Assembly (NCBI RefSeq): GCF_013402915.1
Contig: NC_050724.1
Span: 868,001-932,000, forward strand
From: Zygotorulaspora mrakii
Taxonomy: Eukaryota; Ascomycota; Saccharomycetes; Saccharomycetales; Saccharomycetaceae
Direction of reading: 5' to 3'
DNA length: 64,000 bases
The notes under the pieces were generated by a model that was not told the origin of the DNA, made no database searches, and worked only from the letters and a program-made list of their open reading frames with translations. The position numbers and the translations under genes were made by a program. Shown one piece after another: positions 28,413-38,366 of this stretch. Numbering within the stretch: position 1 is the stretch's first letter; each line of letters starts with the position of its first letter.

Positions 28413-30095
28413 ATGGCTCAAGTCTTCAATAATTCTCGTTCGGATACTTTATTTCTGGGAGGTGAGAAAGTCAGTGGTGATGACATCAGAAACCAAAATG
28501 TTCTAGCTGCCTCAGCTGTCGCCAATGTTGTCAAATCTTCATTGGGTCCAGTCGGCTTAGACAAGATGTTAGTGGATGACATTGGTGATTTTACAGTGAC
28601 CAATGACGGTGCGACTATTTTATCTTTGCTTGATGTTCAACACCCTGCTGGGAAAATCTTAGTTGAGTTAGCACAGCAGCAGGACCGTGAAATTGGGGAC
28701 GGTACAACCAGTGTGGTTATTATTGCAGCTGAACTTTTGAAAAGGGCCAACGAGCTAGTCAAGAATAAAATCCATCCAACAACCATTATTACCGGTTTTC
28801 GCGTTGCTTTGAGAGAAGCAATTCGTTTCATCGATGAGGTTTTGTCACTAAATGTTGATCTGTTAGGAAAAGAAACACTTATAAACATTGCAAAGACAAG
28901 CATGTCTTCAAAAATCATTGGATCTGATTCAGACTTTTTCAGCAGCTTGGTTGTCGATGCATTATTAGCAGTCAAGACACAAAATTCTAAAGGAGAACTT
29001 AAATACCCAGTCAAAGCGGTCAACATATTAAAAGCTCATGGTAAATCCGCTAAAGAATCTGTATTGGTTCAAGGCTATGCTTTGAACTGTACTGTTGCAT
29101 CTCAAGCTATGCCCAAGAGGATTGCTGGGGGAAATGTTAAGGTGGCATGTCTGGATATAAATTTGCAGAAAGCACGTATGGCAATGGGTGTTCAAATCAA
29201 CATCGAGGATCCAGAGCAATTGGAAGAAATACGTAATCGTGAATATGGTATGGTATTGGAGAGAGTCAGAAAGATCATTGACTCGGGTGCTCAAGTCGTC
29301 CTGACTACTAAGGGTATCGATGACCTGTGTTTGAAGGAATTTGTTGAGGCCAAAATAATGGCAGTCAGACGTTGTAAAAAGGAAGATTTGAGAAGAATTG
29401 CGCGTGCCACTGGTGCCACGTTGGTTAACTCAATGTCAAACCTGGAGGGTGATGAGACTTTTGAAAGCAGTTATTTAGGTACATGCCAAGAAGCAATACA
29501 AACAAGTTTTTCGGATGACGAATGTATCTTGATCAAAGGCACCTCCAAGCACTCATCCTCTTCAATCGTCCTCCGTGGACCAAATGACTATTCACTAGAT
29601 GAAATGGAACGTTCAGTACATGATTCACTCTCCGTCGTAAAGAGAACCTTGGAAAGCGGAAACGTTGTTCCGGGAGGTGGCTGCGTTGAAACAGCACTTA
29701 ACATCTACCTGGATAATTTTGCTACCTCTGTGGGATCTCGCGAACAATTAGCTATTTCAGAATTTGCACAGGCTTTGCTAGTCATTCCAAAAACTTTGGC
29801 AGTAAACGCGGCCAAAGATTCAAGTGAACTAATCGCCAAGCTGAGATCCTACCATGCTGCAAGTCAACAAGCCAAGCTGGAAGATATCAAGAGAAGAAAT
29901 TACAGGAACTACGGTCTAGATCTGATTAGGGGCAAAATTGTGGACGAGGTTCAAGCCGGTGTCCTGGAACCTACCATAAGTAAAGTGAAATCTCTCAAAT
30001 CTGCCTTGGAGGCCTGTGTTGCGATCTTGAGAATCGATACCATGATCACAGTTGATCCAGAGCCACCAAAGGAAGATCCCCATGATCATATGTGA
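28413..30095 (+). CDS. TCP1: Chaperonin CCT/TRiC alpha subunit
   Basis: A 560-residue protein from the ATG at 28413, where it begins [19 protein letters not shown], close to S. cerevisiae Tcp1 (559). Group II chaperonin motifs are present: [17 protein letters not shown] and [13 protein letters not shown] near the N-terminus, the catalytic GDGTTSVV (about 92-99) and VVPGGGCVE (about 407-415). It is one of eight subunits of the cytosolic CCT ring that folds actin and tubulin. The frame extends 30 codons upstream only to a GTG. It corresponds to YDR212W and lies between CDC42 and UPC2. Confidence 0.97.
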   Translation: MAQVFNNSRSDTLFLGGEKVSGDDIRNQNVLAASAVANVVKSSLGPVGLDKMLVDDIGDFTVTNDGATILSLLDVQHPAGKILVELAQQQDREIGDGTTSVVIIAAELLKRANELVKNKIHPTTIITGFRVALREAIRFIDEVLSLNVDLLGKETLINIAKTSMSSKIIGSDSDFFSSLVVDALLAVKTQNSKGELKYPVKAVNILKAHGKSAKESVLVQGYALNCTVASQAMPKRIAGGNVKVACLDINLQKARMAMGVQINIEDPEQLEEIRNREYGMVLERVRKIIDSGAQVVLTTKGIDDLCLKEFVEAKIMAVRRCKKEDLRRIARATGATLVNSMSNLEGDETFESSYLGTCQEAIQTSFSDDECILIKGTSKHSSSSIVLRGPNDYSLDEMERSVHDSLSVVKRTLESGNVVPGGGCVETALNIYLDNFATSVGSREQLAISEFAQALLVIPKTLAVNAAKDSSELIAKLRSYHAASQQAKLEDIKRRNYRNYGLDLIRGKIVDEVQAGVLEPTISKVKSLKSALEACVAILRIDTMITVDPEPPKEDPHDHM

Positions 30096-31030
30096 GTTGG
30101 TAGCACTTTCACCGAGCCCACATACAACAACGTGTAAAATATACATATATAAAAAATGTCTAATGTATCTGGATGTCTTGACAACGTTCAACTCGTCCAC
30201 ATCATAACAAAAACCCGCACTCATTTCTATCTATTTACTGAGAATTGAGCAGTCAACTTCGACTTCAACGAAAAGCAGTTTCATCTTACCTTTCTGCCGA
30301 ACATTCGCCGAAATTACTCTGGAAGAAAAAAAAATACCGAGTTGAGTACCATAATTCACAAAAGTACCGAAAAAGGGAAACGAAATGAATTCCAGAAGCA
30401 AACCCTTTGAGACATGTTGTCTTCCGAAAACACTTCAGAACCACCTATGATCAGAACTAAAATACTCAGCCATCAGTCGCGAATTCTTTGGTGGTTTACT
30501 TTCAAAACTGTAGCTGTTGGTATCGAGCCGTCTTGTTGTCCATTGGTACCTGGCAGAAGGGTAACAAGCGCGATAGAATGAGCTTAGAGGCGGTGGTGAC
30601 GTTAGTCCATTTCGTCCTTTTTTGAGCTAAATGGGCCGATTTTATCTTCTTCTTTTTTTTTTTTTTCATGCTCCTCGTATAAATGCCTCGTTTAGAGGCA
30701 GCTTTCGAAGTGAATGCTCAGGTGGTGGCTAAACGAGGTGGACTTTTGGCAACAAGTAAACATCATCGGGCTAACCCATAACGGAATAATGAGTGTCATC
30801 TTTGAAACTGTTTCTATTGAAGGCGCTAAGACTTCCTTGCTATCTCAAGTTACCAAAGTATTTATTGATCCAGCAAGACGTTTTTAATTCTGTCTGGTTT
30901 ATACCGCTCGTTTGTGAGTGTGATTTAACCCCATACTGAAGGTGTGCCAACACAATTGAAAAAAAACGAAAGCGTACCGCTCTATCGTGCAAGAGTTTTG
31001 TAGCTCTGGAAAGTACTACTCGGATAAAAA
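30096..31030. promoter_or_regulatory. Long UPC2/ECM22 promoter region
   Basis: This 935-base gap between TCP1 and the sterol regulator gene contains a T-tract (about 30651-30666) and, just after it, a cluster of sterol-response-like elements (own entry). The rest shows A/T-rich DNA without a supported gene. Its length alone suggests a heavily regulated promoter. Confidence 0.55.
30675..30736. promoter_or_regulatory. Cluster of three sterol-response-like elements
   Basis: TCGTATA at 30675-30681 is the core bound by Upc2 and Ecm22; TCGTTTAG at 30688-30695 and its reverse complement CTAAACGA at 30729-30736 match the TCGTTTAG variant found in sterol and anaerobic genes. Three such sites within 62 bases, about 300 bases before the ATG of the UPC2/ECM22 orthologue, point to autoregulation, which is known for S. 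cerevisiae UPC2. Confidence 0.6.
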
Positions 31031-33616
31031 ATGAATATCAATAACGAAACGAAGAGAGTTGGTAAAACTAGCCCAGCATCCAGAAAAAAAGAGAAGGTAG
31101 TGGAGCTCATAGAGGTGGACGGGAAAAAAGTGAGTAAGACTTCTACTGGGAAGCGAAAGTTTCACAACAAGTCAAAGAACGGTTGTGATAATTGTAAAAG
31201 AAGAAGGGTTAAATGCGATGAAGGTAAACCGGTCTGTCAAAGATGTCTAAATATGAAGCTGGAATGCGTTTATACGCCAGTTCAACCAAGAAGAAAGAAG
31301 GATTTCTCAAAAAGCAAATTCGAAACTAGGCACAATGATGAGAGAGAGAACACCAGCAATGAGGGCGATGACTCGATGAAATCAGCTGATGAATCGAGTG
31401 ATAATAGAGATGCAGAATATGGTAAGATAAACAGCAGACACAGTAGCTGCAGTAGCTGTAATCACGCCTCGGCAATAAAGACTGAGGGACACGATGAGTC
31501 CAATTCTTTCGACCCTAATAATGTAAAACTGAATCAGTCGAAATCAGACATCAATGATCTGAAAAATAAGTCGACGTTGTCTAAGTTAGGCTCTCCAGAA
31601 AGACGTCCATCATCGTTAACTCCTGGAAAAGGTGTAATGGACGGCTTACTGCTGCCTAATCCGATACCTGAGGTCATCAATGGTCATCAAAACCAACAAC
31701 AGCATCTGCAGCAGCAAACGCAACAGCAGCTACAGGCACAAAAACTACAACAAAAACAACAGCAACAACAACAACAACAACAACAGCAACAACAGCAACA
31801 ACAGCAGTTCTTATTACTTCCCCAACTGATGACGCTGTCAAACTCCGAAAAATATGTTGCATTTGACCTACCAAACAGTCCGTCTTTTCAGCCTGCTGGC
31901 ATGAATATTACAAATAGTATTGGTAGCATATTCTCTCCCATAAGGTTCCCTTCAGCGACGGCAGTACAGCATCAACCGCTTTCTCAACCGCATTCTCAGC
32001 CGCTGTCACAGTCGCAATCACAATCACAGTCGCAATCACAATCACAATCGCAATCGCATTCATCTCATCAACAGCCGCTACCTCATTCTCAGCAAGATAT
32101 TTTACAACAGCAAAACCACACACAATCTCATACTAATGGCTTGCTTCAGAATCATATTCCCACAAACAATCTATCATTTCAAGCAGAATCACTTGCTCAG
32201 TTAAACAAGGCGAGTATGAATCTAAAAGCAATGGGAAGCTTTCCTACAGCAGGCATCGGTGGTGTGACATACGATTTTCAAGAACTTTTGGGAATCAAAT
32301 ATCATGCAAATAGTCAAGCTGCTAAAGCCAGTTCCGCAGAAGAGGCATTGGCAAATATGCAGGAGCAGCAAGAAAATGCTAGGAAAAACGAGGTGAGGCA
32401 AGATGGAAACATAAATCATGCAGAGGAAGGGCCATCTGATATGATGCAAAGCCCAAACCTAGCAGGTAATCCAACTATACTATCCATGGCACCAATTACA
32501 CCCATTGCTAAAAATGAAATGAACACTTCTGGATCTTCACCTTCTGCTGCTGCGGTTGCTGGTAGAGTAGATCTTGAAGAACCAACTACAAAAAGCCAAG
32601 GAATGAACAAAACACAGACACAGGAATCTGCTACAACCAACGACTCTTCCCAAAATGGTATGATAGCCAAATTGACCCAATTATCGAATCAGGGAAGTCT
32701 CAATTTAGTTGATTTAAAATTATTTCATCATTATTGTACTAAAGTCTGGCCATCAATAACAGCAGCAGAAATTTCGGGGTTAGAAGTATGGAGCACAGAT
32801 ATTCCTGAGCTGGCATTCGAATATCCATTTCTAATGCATTCGTTATTAGCTTTCAGTGCTACTCATCTCTCCCGAACAGAGCCGGGATTGGAGCACTATG
32901 TATCAAGCCACAGACTCGATGCATTGAGATTATTGAGACAGGCTGTTTTGGAGATTTCGGAAGATAATACGGATGCACTAGTTGCTAGTGCACTAATTCT
33001 TATAATGGACTCTCTGGCGAATGCTTCAAGTTCAAATTCTTCTAGTGCTAATTCGATGTCTCCTTCAGCATGGATATTTCATGTTAAGGGTGCTGCCACT
33101 ATTCTAACTGCCGTGTGGCCATTGACTGAAAAATCAAGATTCTATAATCTAATATCGGTCGATTTGAGTGATCTTGGCGATGTAATAAACCAAGAGAGTG
33201 GTACAGTTTCTGAATTAGTTTGTTTTGACGAAAGTATAGCAGATCTATATCCTGTGGAGATAGATTCGCCGTACCTCATAACACTAGCATATCTTGATAA
33301 GTTGCAACGTGAAAAGAACCAATCCGATTTTATATTGAGAGTATTCGCTTTCCCTGCTTTGTTGGACAAGACATTCCTTGCACTATTGATGACCGGTGAT
33401 TTAGGTGCCATGAGAATCATGAGAAGCTACTATAAACTACTAAGAGGATTTACGACAGAAATGAAAGACAAAGTCTGGTTCTTGGAAGGTGTGTCACAAG
33501 TGCTGCCACAGGATGTGGATGAATATAGTGGTGGTGGCGGTATGCATATGATGTTGGACTTTCTTGGTGGTGGGCTGCCATCCATGACAACCACAAATTT
33601 ATCTGACTTTATGTAA
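31031..33616 (+). CDS. UPC2: Sterol-responsive Zn2Cys6 activator Upc2/Ecm22
   Basis: An 861-residue protein. The zinc cluster is N-terminal with cysteines 52, 55, 62, 69, 72 and 79 (GCDNCKRRRVKCDEGKP). A Gln-rich central region includes a long poly-Gln tract (about 217-259) and Ser-Gln repeats (about 326-345). The C-terminal ligand-binding domain (about 560-861) ends with the glycine-rich family block GGGMHMMLDFLGGGLPSM, where gain-of-function (upc2-1 type) changes map in S. cerevisiae and Candida. It activates ergosterol genes and sterol uptake when sterols are low, moving from membranes/cytosol to the nucleus. UPC2 (YDR213W) and ECM22 (YLR228C) are duplicates; this is the single ancestral gene. 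Confidence 0.93.
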   Translation: MNINNETKRVGKTSPASRKKEKVVELIEVDGKKVSKTSTGKRKFHNKSKNGCDNCKRRRVKCDEGKPVCQRCLNMKLECVYTPVQPRRKKDFSKSKFETRHNDERENTSNEGDDSMKSADESSDNRDAEYGKINSRHSSCSSCNHASAIKTEGHDESNSFDPNNVKLNQSKSDINDLKNKSTLSKLGSPERRPSSLTPGKGVMDGLLLPNPIPEVINGHQNQQQHLQQQTQQQLQAQKLQQKQQQQQQQQQQQQQQQQQFLLLPQLMTLSNSEKYVAFDLPNSPSFQPAGMNITNSIGSIFSPIRFPSATAVQHQPLSQPHSQPLSQSQSQSQSQSQSQSQSHSSHQQPLPHSQQDILQQQNHTQSHTNGLLQNHIPTNNLSFQAESLAQLNKASMNLKAMGSFPTAGIGGVTYDFQELLGIKYHANSQAAKASSAEEALANMQEQQENARKNEVRQDGNINHAEEGPSDMMQSPNLAGNPTILSMAPITPIAKNEMNTSGSSPSAAAVAGRVDLEEPTTKSQGMNKTQTQESATTNDSSQNGMIAKLTQLSNQGSLNLVDLKLFHHYCTKVWPSITAAEISGLEVWSTDIPELAFEYPFLMHSLLAFSATHLSRTEPGLEHYVSSHRLDALRLLRQAVLEISEDNTDALVASALILIMDSLANASSSNSSSANSMSPSAWIFHVKGAATILTAVWPLTEKSRFYNLISVDLSDLGDVINQESGTVSELVCFDESIADLYPVEIDSPYLITLAYLDKLQREKNQSDFILRVFAFPALLDKTFLALLMTGDLGAMRIMRSYYKLLRGFTTEMKDKVWFLEGVSQVLPQDVDEYSGGGGMHMMLDFLGGGLPSMTTTNLSDFM
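31683..31806 (+). repeat. CAG/CAA repeat coding poly-Gln in UPC2
   Basis: An almost unbroken series of caa and cag codons is read in frame. Mixed codons will lower its slippage rate, but length variation between strains is likely. A second Ser-Gln coding repeat (cagtcgcaatca type) is at about 32000-32060. Confidence 0.85.
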
Positions 33617-33702
33617 GCTTGATGAATATCTTAACGAACTATTTAATGAAACCATCGAAATTTTTTTTTTTTTCTTTAGCCTCTTCAAGCTAAAAGGATA
33701 CA

Positions 33703-33715
33703 GAACTTTCTGGAA
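33703..33715 (+). promoter_or_regulatory. Perfect heat shock element upstream of AHA1
   Basis: GAActTTCtgGAA is three perfect inverted nGAAn units, the canonical Hsf1 site, 146-158 bases before the AHA1 ATG. AHA1 is an Hsf1 target in S. cerevisiae, so motif, position and gene agree. Confidence 0.8.
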
Positions 33716-33860
33716 CATAAAAGGCCTTCATCAAAAAGTAAATGAAGAATAAAATGTGAAGGAGTTATATACGGTACATAAATCAAACGCTTCTGTATTT
33801 AAGGTAAAACAGAGCGGATACGCTTTAGCAACTGTAGTTTTCATACCAGTAACACATAAA

Positions 33861-34913
33861 ATGGTCGTTCATAATCCTAATAACTGGCATTGGGTGGATA
33901 AGAATTGTTTCAGCTGGGCTCGTGAACATTTCAATCAGAAATTAATTGGATTGAATACAGGTGATAACAGGGATAAATACGCAGAGGTTTCTTCTATCTC
34001 TTCCATAGAGGGGGACTGCGAAGTCAGTCAAAGAAAGGGTAAAGTTATTTCTTTATTTGACTTGCAACTTGTGCTTTTGATTAAGGGTAATGTTGAAGAG
34101 GAGAAATTTGAAGGAAGCGTAAGTATACCAGAAATTGCATTCGATAGTGAAGAAGCAGACTATCAATTTGATATCTCGATTTACAAAGAAACGTCGAAGT
34201 TGAATGAGATTAAACCCGTAATAAGAGAAAAATTGGTTCCACAACTTAGAAAGATTTTCCATAATTTTAGCAAAGAACTATTAGATACTCATGGTAGTGC
34301 CATTCAGCTCCCAGAAGATCAAGTAAACTCTACTTTCACCAAGGCTAATCAAAAACCCAGTTCTAGTACCACATCTACGAACGCCACTACCAAGCAGAAT
34401 GAAGTAAAATCAAATGTTACTTCATCCAAGCCCAAAAACGCCAAAAGTGTCAAATCTCCGCAACCTTCCATCGCAACTAGTGGGGGGAATACTACCTCGA
34501 TTCATTTAGAGCCAACGTTCAATGTACCTGCCGAAGAACTCTATCGTACATTCATTGCCAAGGATCGTATTTTAGCATGGAGTAAATCGGGTATAAATTG
34601 CATAAAAGGGAATGGCCCAGAGATTTCAGTCGGTGATATGTTCGAACTATTTGGTGGAAATGTTACCAGTGAGCTTGTTGAGTCAGTTTTAAACAAAAAA
34701 CTAGTATTCAAATGGAGATTGAAAGATTGGCGTGATAAAGTTTTTTCCAACTTATCTATGGAATTTCATGAATCAAAAGAGTACCATGAAACAAAATTAC
34801 AAGTTACATGGACTGGCATACCAGTCGGCGAAGAGGACCGCGTTCGCGGAAATTTTGAAGATTACTATGTAAGATCAATCAAGATCACATTTGGGTTTGG
34901 TGCAGTTTTATAA
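33861..34913 (+). CDS. AHA1: Hsp90 co-chaperone Aha1
   Basis: A 350-residue protein from the ATG at 33861, the same length as S. cerevisiae Aha1, beginning MVVHNPNNWHWVDKNC. The frame is open upstream to 33756 but the family start is clear. The N-terminal Aha1_N domain (about 1-155) binds the Hsp90 middle domain and includes the NxNNWHW motif; a Ser/Thr/Asn-rich linker (about 170-215) leads to the C-terminal AHSA1 domain (about 218-350) ending in family residues RSIKITFGFGAVL. Aha1 stimulates Hsp90 ATPase in the cytosol. It corresponds to YDR214W and is convergent with the HAD gene. Confidence 0.96.
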   Translation: MVVHNPNNWHWVDKNCFSWAREHFNQKLIGLNTGDNRDKYAEVSSISSIEGDCEVSQRKGKVISLFDLQLVLLIKGNVEEEKFEGSVSIPEIAFDSEEADYQFDISIYKETSKLNEIKPVIREKLVPQLRKIFHNFSKELLDTHGSAIQLPEDQVNSTFTKANQKPSSSTTSTNATTKQNEVKSNVTSSKPKNAKSVKSPQPSIATSGGNTTSIHLEPTFNVPAEELYRTFIAKDRILAWSKSGINCIKGNGPEISVGDMFELFGGNVTSELVESVLNKKLVFKWRLKDWRDKVFSNLSMEFHESKEYHETKLQVTWTGIPVGEEDRVRGNFEDYYVRSIKITFGFGAVL

Positions 34914-35103
34914 GCAAGCTTATAAAAATTATTTCATTAATATATATATATATATCTATTTTCCTTTGTTATCTATCTCATCCAATTAAAATAAAAAGCC
35001 AACCCTCAGATATAATGCGTTTATCTATCAATACATACACACATGACATATCGTAGCAGTGCATGATGAATGAATGAACATTCCTTCGCTCGTTTAGAAG
35101 AAA

Positions 35104-36933
35104 TTATACCCTGGTAACTTCCCTACGTTCTTCAACAACTGGTGTGTCAACTGTAGCTGATTTATTCCATTCTTCCAATTCCTTTTTATGTTCCCTTTCA
35201 ATAGCAAATTCAACAGCCTCTAAAACATTTTCACAGATCTTTTTTGGAGTATATCTTGGTGTGGCACCGTCCTGATAAACACCAGTTTTGACAAGAATGG
35301 AATACCATGAAGAATCATGAGAATTTGCGAATCTGATATCGGATTCTGGAGTATCACCAACAAAATATACGGTCGAAGCAGGTGGTAGCTCTAAAATTAT
35401 CTTTGAACCTTTACTCAAATCCAATCCCTTTTCACTAAATGGATCATTTATTTGAGTTGTGCTATCGTTGTCATCATTAACGTCGTCATCATCATCATCT
35501 TCATCATCGAATGCATCAGTTTCTGATTCTGTGAAAAGTGATTCATCATGATCATGAGAGGTATTGCTACTGTCAGTTCTTTCTAGTTTTAATTGTTCAA
35601 CATGCTCGGATAAAGTTTCTCTTCTCCAATTTGATAGAACTTTTTCGGCAAAACGAAAAGTCCCCCTTTGAGGTTTGCCAAACCTTGTGACTTCTAATTC
35701 TTTACCTGTATGTTCTTGATATAATGCAGCGATAGAAACCTGTAAAGCACCCATACCGTAGCGGTTTAAACCATAATCCGTTGCCCAAACAAAATCGGAA
35801 TGAGCAAAATATAAACCTGGCCCACTATCAGCGGTTGGACAAATAGTTCCCATTATACCATTTTCACTCAACAAAAGTTCAAGAATGATTTGTTGATCAG
35901 CCGCCCAGTTTCTTGAATCTGCAAACACCAAAATTGCATCGATATTCACTTTAGAAAAATCAACATCCTTGGCAATTGCCTTTTCTTCATCATTTAACTG
36001 ATAATACGGCGTAACACTAGGATTCCATTTCATAATATCTAGCGGGATGTAAACATTCTTGAAACCATAGTCTTCTGCAACTTTTCTGCATGAATCCAAA
36101 ACACCACCCACGACCAAAACATTCTTGTAAACTGGTACCAAATCCTTCATAGGCGTATGCCCCTGGATAACTTGATCTTCGGTAACCGTGATTTTGAGTC
36201 TTTTGGATAAATCTTTGCAACGTGCCTTCTCGGATCTACCGCCACCATTCGTGATAAAAATGTAGGGCACCTTAATATTATACTTGTTCTCACCGTTTAA
36301 CATTCTAAGAGCTTTTGGGGCTTGTGGAATCGTTTCTGGTCCTCTAATTAAAACCCCATCGATATCAAATGCAAAAGCATACGAGGCAACCCGCTCATGC
36401 TCGATTGTTTTCTTGCGTTCCCTCACTAGAACCGAGTTTTTCCTACTGGAGAATTTAGTAGAACTCGAAGAAATCGAGCCGTTGCGTTCGGCGTTTGCAT
36501 CCAAGGGCGTCATTGGCGCCGTCCCATTGATCCATTGATCACTCAGCGACAGGGAACTCACTCTTTTCTTCCTGGTCGCTGGCGTGAAATTCTCAATCTT
36601 GTCGTTTTCTAAAAACGACTTCCTTCTTGGTTTAGAATTATCCACAGAGTCCGTTTTCAAAGAGTTGTCCTTCAGAGAATTAACCTTCAGCGCACTGTCC
36701 TTCGACGAGCTGCTCTTCGTTTCCTTCTCCGGTACCTTGCTTTTAGGATCCGCATCATCGGTATCGCCCGCGGGGAAAGCCACGGGATTGGCATCCTCAT
36801 CTTCACCCCCGTCATGGCGCACCGCCACCGACGAGCGTGTAGCTGCCGTATTTTTCTTGGATCCATGGCCGTGATGCTTTGCAAAAGGCTTCTTGGTCAT
36901 ATCGACCAGTTTTTCCGTCAGTTTATCAGCCAT
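35104..36933 (-). CDS. HAD-superfamily (CECR5/YKR070W-like) protein with long N-terminal extension
   Basis: A 609-residue protein. Residues 1-180 are low-complexity, basic and Ser/Lys-rich with RRKSF and KKRVSS sites that look like basophilic kinase targets. The HAD fold follows: motif I FAFDIDGVLIRG (D190, D192), motif II FITNGGG (226-232), a candidate motif III lysine in RFGKP (K420), and motif IV VGDTPESD (525-532). An acidic Asp/Glu insert (about 465-497) splits the later part. The fold resembles S. cerevisiae Ykr070w (352 residues, mitochondrial, unknown substrate) and human HDHD5/CECR5, but this protein is much longer and has no obvious mitochondrial presequence. S. cerevisiae has no gene between AHA1 (YDR214W) and ADR1 (YDR216W) of this kind as far as I recall. 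Its 5' end is GC-rich (57 percent in 36721-36780). Confidence 0.8.
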   Translation of the reverse strand: MADKLTEKLVDMTKKPFAKHHGHGSKKNTAATRSSVAVRHDGGEDEDANPVAFPAGDTDDADPKSKVPEKETKSSSSKDSALKVNSLKDNSLKTDSVDNSKPRRKSFLENDKIENFTPATRKKRVSSLSLSDQWINGTAPMTPLDANAERNGSISSSSTKFSSRKNSVLVRERKKTIEHERVASYAFAFDIDGVLIRGPETIPQAPKALRMLNGENKYNIKVPYIFITNGGGRSEKARCKDLSKRLKITVTEDQVIQGHTPMKDLVPVYKNVLVVGGVLDSCRKVAEDYGFKNVYIPLDIMKWNPSVTPYYQLNDEEKAIAKDVDFSKVNIDAILVFADSRNWAADQQIILELLLSENGIMGTICPTADSGPGLYFAHSDFVWATDYGLNRYGMGALQVSIAALYQEHTGKELEVTRFGKPQRGTFRFAEKVLSNWRRETLSEHVEQLKLERTDSSNTSHDHDESLFTESETDAFDDEDDDDDDVNDDNDSTTQINDPFSEKGLDLSKGSKIILELPPASTVYFVGDTPESDIRFANSHDSSWYSILVKTGVYQDGATPRYTPKKICENVLEAVEFAIEREHKKELEEWNKSATVDTPVVEERREVTRV

Positions 36934-37640
36934 TGCCCAATTCTCACTTCACTCTAACAGGTAATGATAAAAAAAGCACGAGAAAAATCAGAAAGAACAC
37001 GATCCGATACTAATAATGCCAAGTTAAAATCTATAAGATACTTTTGCTTGATGCTGACTGCTCACAGATAATTCAATTGTAACACGCTTCTGCTACAATT
37101 CGACGCAATACAGATATTTAAGTTTTTAAAGCAAAATATAAGAATAAAAACAGTAAATACAATATGCCGATATGTTAACAGTAATTAAACCTGAAAAGAG
37201 TAATGTAGGAGAATATTACCCAACTTCCAACTTAAGTCAGAAACTCCACCATTTATATACGTCTTTCTGTCCGCCGAAATGACATGTCATAAATTCCGAT
37301 TGCAATAACAATCACAATCAAAACCTTTTTTTTGTTTTTCAGGGGAACTACGCACGTATTCGAAAACTTAGTGTTAAGCTCCCAGTACTACGAACAGTAC
37401 GATAACCAAAGAAGGTTTCGTCAAAAGAGTTCCATTTACGCGATCTTCATTTTTTTTGCTTTGTGTTTCGTGAAACTGGTCTGTTGTGTCATTCCAGATA
37501 GATTTTCATAGAATGTTCTTTAGAGGTATCAATAACGTAATACTAATGGCAACTTTTTTTATTATTTTAGCATAGTGTACGTGGGCTCTTAAAGTTGTAA
37601 GGAGGCTGTTCGAAGGGTCCGAGTTGTTTTCCGGGCGCAG

Positions 37641-37760
37641 GAGGGTCAAAATGTGAACAGGGTAGCAAAAAATGGTGGGCTTGTGCCTCTTTGTTTCACT
37701 TTGACCCTCTTTGACCCAGTAGGAGGACTTTAGTACACAGGCGGTAAGAGTTTGACCCTC
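37641..37760. promoter_or_regulatory. Cluster of TTTGACCC(TC) motifs
   Basis: GAGGGTCAAA at 37641-37650 is the inverse of TTTGACCCTC, which occurs at 37700-37709 and 37751-37760; TTTGACCC also occurs at 37710-37717. Four copies in 120 bases, three direct and one inverted, look like a multi-site operator. I cannot name the factor. Confidence 0.5.
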
Positions 37761-37895
37761 ATCCGGCTGTACGAATGGCAACAGTTGCAGAGGGGAAGCG
37801 GCCGCGGCGTGATGTGATTTCCGCGGAGACAGTGCGCATTTCACGCATTTCACGCGTTTCGCGGGCTTCTCCGGGGCCGTGTTAAGTGAGTCCGC

Positions 37896-37909
37896 GGGGG
37901 GGGGGGGGG
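37896..37909 (+). repeat. Run of 14 G
   Basis: A homopolymer of 14 G in GC-rich DNA between the HAD gene and ADR1. Such runs are rare in yeast, can form G-quadruplex-like structures and are prone to length error in sequencing. Confidence 0.95.
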
Positions 37910-38356
37910 AAGGTGGGATTTAGGTGAGCGGTCTGGGTGCTATGACGAATTGGGAACTCTGTCTTTCAGTTTCCGTATGCTCCTCCTGTGTGTCATGTGT
38001 ATGTCTGGACATCCGAAGGCGGGGCCACGGCGTGCGCCGTCGGAATTTCAGATATCGGAGTTGCGGAGTTGTGTTCCAAATGTGCGGGGGTGTTCGGAGA
38101 TGCGGGGCGCTGTGCTGTGGGCTCTGGCTGCACGTTAGTCTGCCATGCGCAGGGAGGGCCGGAGACGGCCCGCAGATATTTGGCAGTAGCATCAGTCTAA
38201 AGGTGAGGGGGTGACGCCATTCGTATCTCCCCTTATTGGTAGATCAGTATAAAAAGGAAACTGTTTTTACACTGCTGCCGCAGCTTCCCCAAAAACAGAT
38301 TCGCCACTTTTTAAGTTGTCCATTGAGCACGCGTGACAGGGTATATTTATTTGCAT

Positions 38357-38366
38357 TAGCCGCCGA
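38357..38366 (+). promoter_or_regulatory. Perfect URS1 (Ume6 site) upstream of ADR1
   Basis: TAGCCGCCGA, the full URS1 core, about 250 bases before the ADR1 ATG. Ume6, encoded at 16136-18478, binds this sequence with Sin3-Rpd3. It is the only perfect copy I found in non-coding DNA of this window. Confidence 0.65.

Noticed and set aside
37506..37853. 115-codon minus-strand frame in the ADR1 upstream region
   Set aside because: Begins at a GTG, has no family resemblance and covers the TTTGACCC motif cluster.
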